DNA of 38,592 nucleotides, from positions 1 through 38,592 of the forward strand of contig JAHFKQ010000002.1 of assembly GCA_023245265.1 (NCBI GenBank). Reading direction: 5' to 3'. Shown here one piece after another: positions 7,584 to 14,656 of the stretch (position 1 is its first letter; each line of letters starts with the position of its first letter). The notes beneath the pieces are model-generated. The model was not told the DNA's origin. It saw only the letters and a program-made list of their open reading frames with translations, and searched no databases. Both the position numbers and the translations under genes were made by a program. The DNA comes from Candidatus Collierbacteria bacterium (GTDB lineage: Bacteria; Patescibacteriota; Microgenomatia; UBA1400; MFAQ01).

Positions 7584-8381
7584 GTGAAACTAACTGCCCA
7601 AAAAAAAGAAATTACCAAGTTACTCTCCACACTTAGCGGTCGGCATTGGTTAGTCCCAATGATGACCGCCTTGTTGGTTTTAATTTTAACTATCGCCGCT
7701 GTTGTTCTTACTAAAAATGCTCAAAATTCTAAAGTAGTTCCTTCTTCCCAAACCGCTACTATTTTACCTTCCGAAAGTATCTCGTTACCAAAACCGGATT
7801 TGCGTAGTGGTAACTCCATCGAAGCCGTCCTCAAAAATCGTCGTTCCAGACGCGATTATCAAGATAGCTCGCTCTCTCTTAAACAAGTTTCTCAAATGCT
7901 TTGGGCGGCTCAGGGGGTGACGGTCGATTGGGGTGGTCGGACTACTCCATCTGCCAAATCTACTTATCCTCTTTCGGTCTATCTCATTGCCTCCAAAGTC
8001 GAAGGTTTGGATCCGGGCGAATACCAATATATTCCCGGAGATAGATCCCCGGTTCATGCCCTTAATCCCATAAAAAAGGTTGAGCTTCAAAAAGCCTTAT
8101 ACGAAGCGGTCAATGAGAGTTCTTTCAAGTCGGCTCCCGCTGTCCTTATCATCACCGGCAGTATGGGTAAGATGGCCGAAGCTTATGGCGGTCTGCCTCA
8201 CGACAAAGAAGTCTATCTTGAAGCCGGCCATGCTGCTCAAAATCTTTATCTCCAGGCCGAGAGTTTACATCTTGGTATGGTCACTATTACCTCATTCTCC
8301 GATATCAAGGTCAAGGATCTGGTCACGATTCCATCTTCAGAAACTCTTATTTACTTAATTCCCTTTGGGATACCAAAATAA
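7584..8381 (+). CDS. Membrane-anchored SagB/ThcOx-type nitroreductase-fold oxidoreductase
   Basis: This protein has 265 residues, a GTG start 1 base after the upstream stop, a membrane helix at about 23-43 and a linker to about 70. The flavin-dependent nitroreductase/SagB domain follows: RRSRRDY (86-92), LSLKQVSQMLWAAQG (97-111), RTTPSAKSTYPL (119-130), GLDPGEYQY (141-149) and a C-terminal EAGHAAQNLYLQA segment near 213-225 that normally contributes to FMN binding. SagB-family enzymes oxidise azolines in peptide natural products, but no YcaO cyclodehydratase or precursor peptide is visible here. The anchor suggests the domain faces the outside, although FMN enzymes of this fold are usually cytoplasmic. 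The substrate is unknown. Confidence 0.83.
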   Translation: MKLTAQKKEITKLLSTLSGRHWLVPMMTALLVLILTIAAVVLTKNAQNSKVVPSSQTATILPSESISLPKPDLRSGNSIEAVLKNRRSRRDYQDSSLSLKQVSQMLWAAQGVTVDWGGRTTPSAKSTYPLSVYLIASKVEGLDPGEYQYIPGDRSPVHALNPIKKVELQKALYEAVNESSFKSAPAVLIITGSMGKMAEAYGGLPHDKEVYLEAGHAAQNLYLQAESLHLGMVTITSFSDIKVKDLVTIPSSETLIYLIPFGIPK

Positions 8382-8657
8382 ATGATCTATTCGGAGATGA
8401 CAACTGAACAAGAAGACAAGTTACGGAAGATAAATATTGAAAACAATAAGTCTAGATTCGAAAGTCTCGGTAAAAAAGGTCAGGAAGCTTTTTATTTAAG
8501 TTTGTTGAAACCGGATCCCCATAATGGTAAGGCTTTACTGCCGGATCAAGCCCGAAAAATTACTGAGAAGTTCAAAAGTGGTGAGGCTGGGTCGGTTGAA
8601 GAAGCCTTAACTCTTCTCCAACAGGAAGAATTCGACGATCGCAACACACACCGCTAG
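8382..8657 (+). CDS. Small charged soluble protein, unknown function
   Basis: The product has 91 residues, is highly charged and helical, and has no membrane segment. The ATG at 8382 directly abuts the upstream stop; an in-frame ATG at 8397 is an alternative start. The C-terminal part (KITEKFKSGEAGSVEEALTLL) looks like a small helical bundle, but I cannot place it in a family. It is the last gene of the operon beginning at 5680. Its stop lies only 3 bases from the convergent trmD stop, and no hairpin terminator is visible between them. Confidence 0.6.
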   Translation: MIYSEMTTEQEDKLRKINIENNKSRFESLGKKGQEAFYLSLLKPDPHNGKALLPDQARKITEKFKSGEAGSVEEALTLLQQEEFDDRNTHR

Positions 8658-8660
8658 ACC

Positions 8661-9290
8661 TTACTTTCCTTTTCTCCAAGCCTCGATCTTTTTGTGATCT
8701 CCCGAAAGTAACACTTCCGGCACTTTCCAGCCGTTATATTCACTCGGCCTGGTGTACTGCGGGTACTCCATAGACATTTCTTCACTGTAGGACTCTTCCT
8801 TAAGAGATTCCGGGTTGCCTAGCACTCCCGGCATCAGCCGGCAAATACTATCGACGACTACCATTACCGGCAGTTCTCCACCACTGAGGACGAAAGGCCC
8901 TATACTGTAGATCTCGTCCGCCAGGTGTTCATGCACCCGGTGATCAATCCCTTCAAAATGGGGGGCGATAAAGATCAGGTGTTCCTCGGATTTCAATTTC
9001 TCGGCCACTTTCTGGTCGTACATTTTGCCCTTTGTATCCATCAATATTACTTTAGATCCCTCTTTCTTTAATTCCGCTAGCGCTCGGTCAATGACATCCA
9101 CTCTCATTACCATGCCGGCGCCACCGCCAAAGGGCCGACCATCCACACTCTTATAGTTATCATCACTCCAGTCACGCAGATTTCGGACATTGATGTGCAC
9201 TACCTCGGTACCCACCGCCCGGCCAATCATCGACGACTTAAAAACGCCCTCAAACATTTCCGGAAATATGGTCAAAATGTCGATTTTCAT
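8661..9290 (-). CDS. trmD: tRNA (guanine-N1)-methyltransferase, compact and variant
   Basis: TrmD methylates N1 of G37 in tRNAs using AdoMet and prevents +1 frameshifting. SPOUT-family motifs are clear: MKIDILTIFPEMF at the N-terminus, DGRPFGGGAGMVM (50-62), SIGPFVLSGGELP (129-141), RLMPGVLGN (151-159), YPQYTRP (176-182) and VPEVLLSGDH (190-199). At 209 residues it is shorter than the roughly 240-255 usual, losing part of the C-terminal region. The normally invariant CGRYEGID is APHFEGID (109-116), GDYVLSGG is GPFVLSGG, and the catalytic aspartate of the EDSF motif is glutamate (E166 in EESY). Expression is from its own leaderless promoter, divergent from the cysteine-rich gene. Confidence 0.93.
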   Translation of the reverse strand: MKIDILTIFPEMFEGVFKSSMIGRAVGTEVVHINVRNLRDWSDDNYKSVDGRPFGGGAGMVMRVDVIDRALAELKKEGSKVILMDTKGKMYDQKVAEKLKSEEHLIFIAPHFEGIDHRVHEHLADEIYSIGPFVLSGGELPVMVVVDSICRLMPGVLGNPESLKEESYSEEMSMEYPQYTRPSEYNGWKVPEVLLSGDHKKIEAWRKGK

Positions 9291-9298
9291 ATATCCCT

Positions 9299-9304
9299 AT
9301 TATA
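9299..9304 (-). promoter_or_regulatory. -10 box (TATAAT, minus strand) of trmD
   Basis: On the minus strand TATAAT ends 8 bases before the trmD ATG (9290). No good -35 is visible. It is one of two back-to-back promoters in a 51-base divergent region. Confidence 0.68.
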
Positions 9305-9329
9305 GCCGTCACATCCGAGTTATCGGCAG

Positions 9330-9335
9330 TATAAT
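9330..9335 (+). promoter_or_regulatory. -10 box (TATAAT) of the cysteine-rich protein gene
   Basis: TATAAT ends 6 bases before the ATG at 9342, which places the predicted transcription start on the A of the start codon. GTCACA at 9308-9313 is a 4/6 -35 match at 16-base spacing. No inverted repeat suggesting a metal-responsive operator is obvious in the 51-base region. Confidence 0.7.
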
Positions 9336-9341
9336 TGTCCT

Positions 9342-9593
9342 ATGAACAAAACCCAGGCTACTGATCCAAAAAACGAAGTAATCCAAGAAGAGTCATGCGA
9401 CTGCTGTTGCGAAGAATGCCAATGTGACTGTCAGGAATGTAAATGTGAGGGGGGAGACTGTGGTGAGGACTGTAAGTGCGAAGGCAAGTGCTGTGAAGAT
9501 AAGCAATGTTGCTCAGATGGCGAATGTGACGGTCAATGTACTGACTGTGACTGTGAAAAAGATGAAGCGGTTGAAAAAGAATCCGAAGAATAA
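9342..9593 (+). CDS. Cysteine-rich acidic small protein, metallothionein-like
   Basis: The product has 83 residues, 20 of them cysteine, all between residues 19 and 71 (19, 21-23, 26, 28, 30, 33, 35, 40, 44, 46, 50, 51, 56, 57, 62, 66, 69, 71). There are CxC (CDC, CQC, CKC), CC and CxxC spacings typical of thiolate metal clusters. There are no histidines and no aromatic residues, and the flanks are acidic, all properties of metallothioneins. It has no signal peptide, so it is presumably cytoplasmic. I do not recognise a specific bacterial metallothionein family such as SmtA, which normally contains histidines. It has its own strong leaderless promoter and lies 2 bases before the GT2-GtrA gene. 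Metal binding is an inference from composition. Confidence 0.8.
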   Translation: MNKTQATDPKNEVIQEESCDCCCEECQCDCQECKCEGGDCGEDCKCEGKCCEDKQCCSDGECDGQCTDCDCEKDEAVEKESEE

Positions 9594-9595
9594 GC

Positions 9596-10777
9596 ATGAA
9601 AAAACTACCGGTCGCCGTCATCGTCATTCCCACTTTCAATGAAGCCGGTCATACTGCCAAGATGATCGACTATCTCTTTAAAAAAACTTTTCCTAAAATT
9701 ACCAGTTGGCGTTGTATTTTACTTTATGTCGATGGTCACTCTCCCGATGGTACTTGGAAAATTATTCAGGACAAACAGAAACAATATCCAAATCTAGATC
9801 TACTCATCGAAACTAAAAAAGAAGGCATTGGTGCGGCTTATGTCAAAGGTTTTAGGCAGGCTATGTCCAAACATCACGCCGATGTCATTATTGAGTTTGA
9901 TAGTGATTTCCAGCACCCTCCGGCCGCTTTACCGGTCATGCTAAAAGCCATTGAGGATGGATATGACTATGTTTTAGGTTCTCGTAAAATCAAAGGTGGG
10001 AGCAACCCCAAGGGGTGGGGCTTTAAACGACTGTTCTTTAGTGAAGTTGGGGGTTTTATCGCCCGTTTTGTTCTTTTTTTTCCAACCCGGTACTTTTTCC
10101 GTGTCACCGATCCAACTACTGGCTTAAAGGCTACTCGAGTTAAGGGTTTTGTCGACACCATGGATATGGATCATCTCTATTCCCGAAGTTTCGGCTACAA
10201 ACTTGAGTTTTTATATAAAACTATTCAGTTAGGGGCCAAAATCAAAGAAATTCCATTACAGTTCGGTCTCAGAGCAACCGGCGAGTCCAAGATTGAGCCC
10301 CAAACTGCCAAAGATATTTTTCGCTCCGTCTTTTTGTTACGCTACACCGACGCCACCACTCAAAAATTTATCAAGTTCGGTACCATCGGTTTATTTGGTT
10401 TTGTCATCAATAAAGTTGGTTTGGATATTTTTGCCAAGCTTCTCAGTAACCTAATCGGTGTCGTTGGCGTCAGAAACACTGTGGCCAATGCCTTAGCGGC
10501 AGAGTTCTCCATCATCAGTAATTTTATTCTGAACAATCTTTGGACTTTCAAAAACGAAAAGTTAGTTTGGGGGGCGAAGTTGATTCGAAAATTTACCACC
10601 TTCAATCTTAGCTCGGTTGTCTCCGGTATCATTCTCCCTAGTCTCGTCATCGGTCTAGGAACCGAATTTTTTGGTGATGCTTACCGCACTCATTTCCTCA
10701 TTCTCGCTGTCTTCTTCATCACCGTCCCTCTCAACTGGTTCATCTACAACCTCGTGATTTGGAAGAAAAAAGTCTAA
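9596..10777 (+). CDS. Polyprenyl-phosphate glycosyltransferase (DPM1-like GT2) fused to GtrA domain
   Basis: The protein has 393 residues. Residues 1-250 form a GT2 domain of the dolichol-phosphate mannosyltransferase type: IPTFNEAG (11-18), VDGHSPDGT (45-53), the metal-binding FDSD (101-104) and GSRKIKGG (128-135). Residues about 256-389 form a four-helix GtrA-like membrane domain (FIKFGTIGLFGFVIN, then NFILNNLWTFK). The expected reaction is transfer of a sugar from an NDP donor to polyprenyl phosphate at the cytoplasmic face, with the GtrA part anchoring the enzyme or helping to flip the product. It starts 2 bases after the cysteine-rich gene. Its stop overlaps the convergent gene at 10774 by 4 bases. 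Confidence 0.9.
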   Translation: MKKLPVAVIVIPTFNEAGHTAKMIDYLFKKTFPKITSWRCILLYVDGHSPDGTWKIIQDKQKQYPNLDLLIETKKEGIGAAYVKGFRQAMSKHHADVIIEFDSDFQHPPAALPVMLKAIEDGYDYVLGSRKIKGGSNPKGWGFKRLFFSEVGGFIARFVLFFPTRYFFRVTDPTTGLKATRVKGFVDTMDMDHLYSRSFGYKLEFLYKTIQLGAKIKEIPLQFGLRATGESKIEPQTAKDIFRSVFLLRYTDATTQKFIKFGTIGLFGFVINKVGLDIFAKLLSNLIGVVGVRNTVANALAAEFSIISNFILNNLWTFKNEKLVWGAKLIRKFTTFNLSSVVSGIILPSLVIGLGTEFFGDAYRTHFLILAVFFITVPLNWFIYNLVIWKKKV

Positions 10778-11889
10778 AGGTAAGGAGCCCAGTCAGCTAT
10801 TGGAGCCGTATTGTTTAGGAGGAATGTCCAAGAATAGAGAAGGATCGGAATCATCAGGAGGGCCGCCACGATCTTAAATTCTTTTTTCTGAATCAGCTTA
10901 TCCCACCCAATTAATACCAAAGGAGCGATTGGTAATATATAGCGACTAATATCCCGGTGAGCCACAAAGAGTGTAGAGAGGAAAAAGAGACCGGCGAAGT
11001 AGTACTCAATGGTGAGTTTCTTGTCCCGTAACTTCATCACCCCGGTGCCAAAAATCAGCCAGGTATAAATGACATCTTCCAGCCAGAAACTGCCCACCCA
11101 GGTTTGTCCTTTGGGAGCAAAAACACTAAAAGGTGGCCAAAAAAGGTGGATGTTATCGCCACTATGGAAGTAAGCCCAAAAGTCGCCGGTGCGCACTCCA
11201 TAGAACCAAAACAAGAGTGGTATGGCCAAAAGCTGAAGGAGTAACGGCCAGTATTTTAATTGCAGCTTCTTGGTTTTTATCGATTCCGTCAAGGCAAAGA
11301 TTCCGTAAGCCGCGAAAAGGATAATGGCCGGACTTTTGGTTAGCTGAGCCAGAGCCGCCAGTGCTCCGGACAGCCAAAAGTTTTCTTTGCGAAAGTAGTA
11401 GAGACTGGCCAGAATAAAAAAGATAAACCAAGGCTCCGGCGAGCCGACGGCCCGGACCGCCACAAACCGCGCCGGCAAAAGTAGAAATGTCAGACAGAGC
11501 CAGAAAACATTTTTACTGAGCTTAAACTCTTGCGCATATTTATAAAGCATCAGGAAACACAGCACACTGCCCAAAAGAGTGGCCAGGAGCATGGCTGTTG
11601 GTCCTTTGAGAACAGTATCAAAAATAGATATTATGGCCGGATAAAGAGGAAAATGTGCGGGATAATACTCGGTCGGCAAAGGGGCCGAGAAGGCAGTTTT
11701 AATTTGTTCTTTGTTGTACCAAGTTTTGGCTACTATCAAATAATTGGGTCCGTCAAAATTCTGCCAAAGGGTCTTGGTTCCTCCGGAAAAGTCCATGTTC
11801 CAGCCGGGTAGGTTTATTTTGGCCGCAAATGGCGCCCAGACCAGTAAGGAAAATAAAATCACCAAAATCGTTAAGTACGCTCGTTTCAT
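10774..11889 (-). CDS. GT-C membrane glycosyltransferase, PIG-V-like
   Basis: This 371-residue polytopic membrane protein has roughly 8-10 helices. After the first helix the outer loop carries NFDGPNYLIVAKTWY (44-58), followed by YYPAHFPLYPAII (75-87). This matches the (W/F)DxxxYxxIA...FPLYP arrangement of PIG-V/GT76-type mannosyltransferases, with D46 as the candidate catalytic acid. Such enzymes take sugar from a polyprenyl-phosphate donor on the outer face. The gene is read from the minus strand, divergent from the GT2 gene at 11916 through a shared palindromic promoter, and convergent with the GT2-GtrA gene. The sugar and acceptor are unknown. Confidence 0.82.
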   Translation of the reverse strand: MKRAYLTILVILFSLLVWAPFAAKINLPGWNMDFSGGTKTLWQNFDGPNYLIVAKTWYNKEQIKTAFSAPLPTEYYPAHFPLYPAIISIFDTVLKGPTAMLLATLLGSVLCFLMLYKYAQEFKLSKNVFWLCLTFLLLPARFVAVRAVGSPEPWFIFFILASLYYFRKENFWLSGALAALAQLTKSPAIILFAAYGIFALTESIKTKKLQLKYWPLLLQLLAIPLLFWFYGVRTGDFWAYFHSGDNIHLFWPPFSVFAPKGQTWVGSFWLEDVIYTWLIFGTGVMKLRDKKLTIEYYFAGLFFLSTLFVAHRDISRYILPIAPLVLIGWDKLIQKKEFKIVAALLMIPILLYSWTFLLNNTAPIADWAPYL

Positions 11890-11898
11890 CTAGACTCT

Positions 11899-11904
11899 AG
11901 TATA
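11899..11904 (-). promoter_or_regulatory. -10 box (TATACT, minus strand) of the PIG-V-like gene
   Basis: This is the minus-strand reading of the palindrome at 11899-11908. It ends 9 bases before the ATG at 11889. Because it physically overlaps the plus-strand box, the two promoters probably exclude each other. Confidence 0.6.
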
Positions 11905-11908
11905 TACT
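11903..11908 (+). promoter_or_regulatory. -10 box (TATACT) of the GT2/GT-C/orn operon
   Basis: TATACT ends 7 bases before the ATG at 11916, the leaderless spacing seen elsewhere in the window. It shares AGTATATACT (11899-11908) with the minus-strand promoter. Confidence 0.65.
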
Positions 11909-11915
11909 TGTGAGT

Positions 11916-12626
11916 ATGGCGCGACAAATAGAAAAATTGTCAGTTTTCCTGCCGGCTTATAACGAAGAAGCCAGTATCGTCAAAACTGTCAAGAATGTGA
12001 CGGAAAATTTAATTAAAAATGTGCCCGTGTGGGAACTCATTGTCGTCAATGATGGATCCAAAGATAAAACCGGGGCCATTGTCGACAAGCTGGTTGCCAA
12101 AGACAAAAGAATTAGTGTTATCCATCATAATCCTAACCGCGGTTATGGTGGCGCTCTTAAAAGCGGCCTTTATGCTTGTCAATATCCCTGGATTGCCTTC
12201 ATCGACTCCGATGGTCAGTTTGATTTCTCCGAAATAAATCGTTTTCTTGAAGCTCAAGAAAAAACCGGTGCCGATCTGGTCATCGGCTATTACTTAGGTC
12301 GCAAAGTTTCTCTGATCCGCAAATTAAACACTTTCGTCTGGCAGGTTATTGTTAAGCTCCTATTCGGACTTTCGGTTCGGGATATTGATTGTGGTTTCAA
12401 ATTAATCTCCAAGAAAGTCCGGGATAGTATCGAGCCTTTGCAGAGTGAAAGAGGCGCTTTTATTAGTAGTGAGTTTTTGATCAAAGCCAAAAAGAAAGGT
12501 TTTAAGATTGTTGAGATCGGCGTCAGTCATTATCCCCGCGAAAAAGGGGAGGGGACCGGTGCCAATTTGGATGTGATTGTTCAGAGTTTTGTAGATCTTT
12601 TTAAGCTCTGGTATAAACTAAAATGA
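11916..12626 (+). CDS. GT2 polyprenyl-phosphate sugar synthase-like
   Basis: This 236-residue GT2 enzyme shows PAYNEE (13-18), VVNDGSKDKT (43-52), GYGGALKSG (76-84), the metal-binding DSDGQFD (97-103) and DIDCGFKL, matching the dolichol-phosphate mannose/glucose synthase group. It lacks a membrane domain apart from hydrophobic patches near 140-155. The ATG at 11916 is chosen over the TTG at 11910 because of the -10 spacing. The next gene, a GT-C enzyme, begins within its stop codon (ATGA), which suggests that this enzyme makes the lipid-linked donor for that partner. Confidence 0.88.
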   Translation: MARQIEKLSVFLPAYNEEASIVKTVKNVTENLIKNVPVWELIVVNDGSKDKTGAIVDKLVAKDKRISVIHHNPNRGYGGALKSGLYACQYPWIAFIDSDGQFDFSEINRFLEAQEKTGADLVIGYYLGRKVSLIRKLNTFVWQVIVKLLFGLSVRDIDCGFKLISKKVRDSIEPLQSERGAFISSEFLIKAKKKGFKIVEIGVSHYPREKGEGTGANLDVIVQSFVDLFKLWYKLK

Positions 12627-14104
12627 TCAATTTTTTCAAAAAGAACAAACTTGAGTCAGTTCTCCTCATTTTAATTTTATTACTCGCCCTTGGTCTCCGT
12701 ACTTATCGTATCGGCGAGTTTATGACCTTCTTGGGAGATGAAGGTCGTGATGTTCGTATCGTCCGAGACCTGGTTACCAAAGGGAACCTGGTCTTTATTG
12801 GGCCTCAGACCAGCATCGGCAATATGTACCTCGGACCTCTCTACTACTATATGATGGCTCCGGCCCTCCTTCTTTCCGGCCTGAACCCCGTCGGACCGGC
12901 GGTTATGATCGCTCTCTTAGGCACTCTCACCGTTTGGCTAACCTGGTTTGTAGGTCGTCGCTGGTTTGGTCCGGCCGCCGGTCTGGTAGCCGCTTTACTT
13001 TATGCCGTTTCACCGGTCGCCATTATTTATGCCCGGGCTTCTTGGAACCCCAACCCCATGCCTTTTTTTGCTCTTCTTTGCATTTGGGGCATCTATGAGG
13101 TCTGGCAGTCTAAGAAATATTTCTGGTTGCCTATTGTAGGAGTTTCTTATGCTTTTGCTTTGCAGATGCATTATTTGGGACTCTTGTTGATTCCGGTTCT
13201 GGGACTTTTTTGGTTACTCTCTTTTTTGCCCATCAAAAAGGAACCTAAAGCCAAATCAATTTTTATCAAACAAACCCTCATTGCTCTCGGTTTGTTCTTG
13301 ATGTTGATGTCACCTTTGGTCCTTTTTGATATCAAGCATCAGGGGATGAACTTTAATGCCTTCAAGGCTTTTTTTACCGATCGTCAAACTACGGTCAATT
13401 TGAATCCGGTCCGTTCGGACCGTTTTCTGCCCATTATCCTAATGACCGTCTCGGATCTGGTTCTGGCCCGTCAAACTTTATTTGCCCCTTTGGCCGCTAC
13501 TCTTCTCCTGTTACTGTCGGTACTTCTCTATCTCAAATCTACTCGCCGGGCTTCGATGCAACTTCTTTTTGTTTGGCTGGGTTTTGCTATCTTGGGGCTG
13601 AGCGTTTACAAGCAGCATGTTTACATCCACTACCTGGGCTTTATTTATCCGGCCGTTTATCTCTTACTGGGATTGCTACTTGGCTACCTTTTAAATCAAA
13701 AATTTTTCCTCAAGATTATCGCCGGTCTAATCGTGATCTTTTTGGTAGGGTACAGTTTATTTTTTAGCCCTGTTAGAGAGACTCCCAACCGCCAACTCCA
13801 GCGGACTGAAGCCGCGGTCGACCTGATTGTCAAAGAGGCAAAGGGTCAACCTTTCAATTTTGGTCTAATCGCCAAGCAAAACTACGATGAATCTTACCGC
13901 TTCTTTTTGGAAAATAAAAAAGCCAATCTGGTTCGGGGGGAGGAAAAGGTCGTCGACCAACTCTTTGTCATTTGCGAAGATGGGGACAAGTGTCAACCTG
14001 AGGGCAACCCCGCTTGGCAAATTGCGGTTTTTGGACCTTCACATGTGGTTGAATCGTGGAATATCGATTATCTAAAAATCTATCGTTTAGTTCACACCAA
14101 ATGA
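12623..14104 (+). CDS. GT-C (GT39/PMT-like) membrane glycosyltransferase
   Basis: The 493-residue protein has about 11 membrane helices in the first 400 residues and a soluble tail outside the membrane. The first outer loop holds GDEGRD (38-43), corresponding to the DE motif of PMT/ArnT-type enzymes, followed by VFIGPQTS and LGPLYYYM, then ASWNPNPMPF. This pattern (D-E-x-x-D, I/V-GP, GPxxYY) is shared with the genes at 25933, 28455, 34007 and 37913 and defines a paralogous subfamily here. It is coupled by 4-base overlaps to a GT2 gene upstream and orn downstream. Donor and acceptor are not predictable from the sequence. Confidence 0.87.
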   Translation: MINFFKKNKLESVLLILILLLALGLRTYRIGEFMTFLGDEGRDVRIVRDLVTKGNLVFIGPQTSIGNMYLGPLYYYMMAPALLLSGLNPVGPAVMIALLGTLTVWLTWFVGRRWFGPAAGLVAALLYAVSPVAIIYARASWNPNPMPFFALLCIWGIYEVWQSKKYFWLPIVGVSYAFALQMHYLGLLLIPVLGLFWLLSFLPIKKEPKAKSIFIKQTLIALGLFLMLMSPLVLFDIKHQGMNFNAFKAFFTDRQTTVNLNPVRSDRFLPIILMTVSDLVLARQTLFAPLAATLLLLLSVLLYLKSTRRASMQLLFVWLGFAILGLSVYKQHVYIHYLGFIYPAVYLLLGLLLGYLLNQKFFLKIIAGLIVIFLVGYSLFFSPVRETPNRQLQRTEAAVDLIVKEAKGQPFNFGLIAKQNYDESYRFFLENKKANLVRGEEKVVDQLFVICEDGDKCQPEGNPAWQIAVFGPSHVVESWNIDYLKIYRLVHTK

Positions 14105-14646
14105 GTTCCACTGCCCCTTTATCTCCTCTCATTTGGCTTGATCTGGAATTTACCGATCTTGATGTAAAACAAGGTGTCATCGTCGAAATCGCGACCGTCG
14201 TCACCGACGGCCATCTCCAAATTTTAGGCACCGGGCCGGACCTGGTCATTCATCAGCCGGAGCCGATTCTCCGCAAAATGGTCAAATGGAATCAAGAACA
14301 TTTTACTGAGTCCGGACTGCTCACCGAAATTCGTCAATCTCAAATCACTGTCGAAGAAGCGGAAACGCAAACTTTGGACTTTCTTAAAAAATTTTGTGCA
14401 CCACACACGGCCCTCTTGGCAGGCTCCTCTATCTATATGGACCGGGAATTTTTACGGGTTTACATGCCCCGTCTATATGATTTCGTGCATTACCGGATTG
14501 TCGACACCAACACCTTGAAAGAATTGATGCATCGTTGGTATCCCAGTATCCCGGACTATCCCAAGGTTGAACCCCACCGGGCCCAGGCCGACATTCTGGA
14601 GTCTATTGATGAGTTAAAATATTATCAGACCAATCTTTTTAAGTAG
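14101..14646 (+). CDS. orn: Oligoribonuclease (DEDDh 3'-5' exonuclease)
   Basis: Orn degrades 2-5 nucleotide RNAs, including pGpG, to mononucleotides. The protein has 181 residues, the usual length. All catalytic residues are visible: D14 and E16 in WLDLEFT, D114 in SIYMDREFL, and H159 and D164 in HRAQADI. The segments IVEIATVVTD, VHYRIVDTNTLKEL and SIDELKYY also match Orn. The ATG at 14101 gives the family-typical N-terminus and overlaps the upstream stop by 4 bases. Its placement between membrane glycosyltransferase genes is odd and probably reflects operon insertion rather than function. Confidence 0.95.
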   Translation: MSSTAPLSPLIWLDLEFTDLDVKQGVIVEIATVVTDGHLQILGTGPDLVIHQPEPILRKMVKWNQEHFTESGLLTEIRQSQITVEEAETQTLDFLKKFCAPHTALLAGSSIYMDREFLRVYMPRLYDFVHYRIVDTNTLKELMHRWYPSIPDYPKVEPHRAQADILESIDELKYYQTNLFK

Positions 14647-14656
14647 GTCAACACTC

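Noticed and set aside
14056..14100. Upstream ATG for oligoribonuclease
   Set aside because: It adds 15 residues inside the GT-C gene; the ATG at 14101 gives the family-typical N-terminus and an ATGA overlap.
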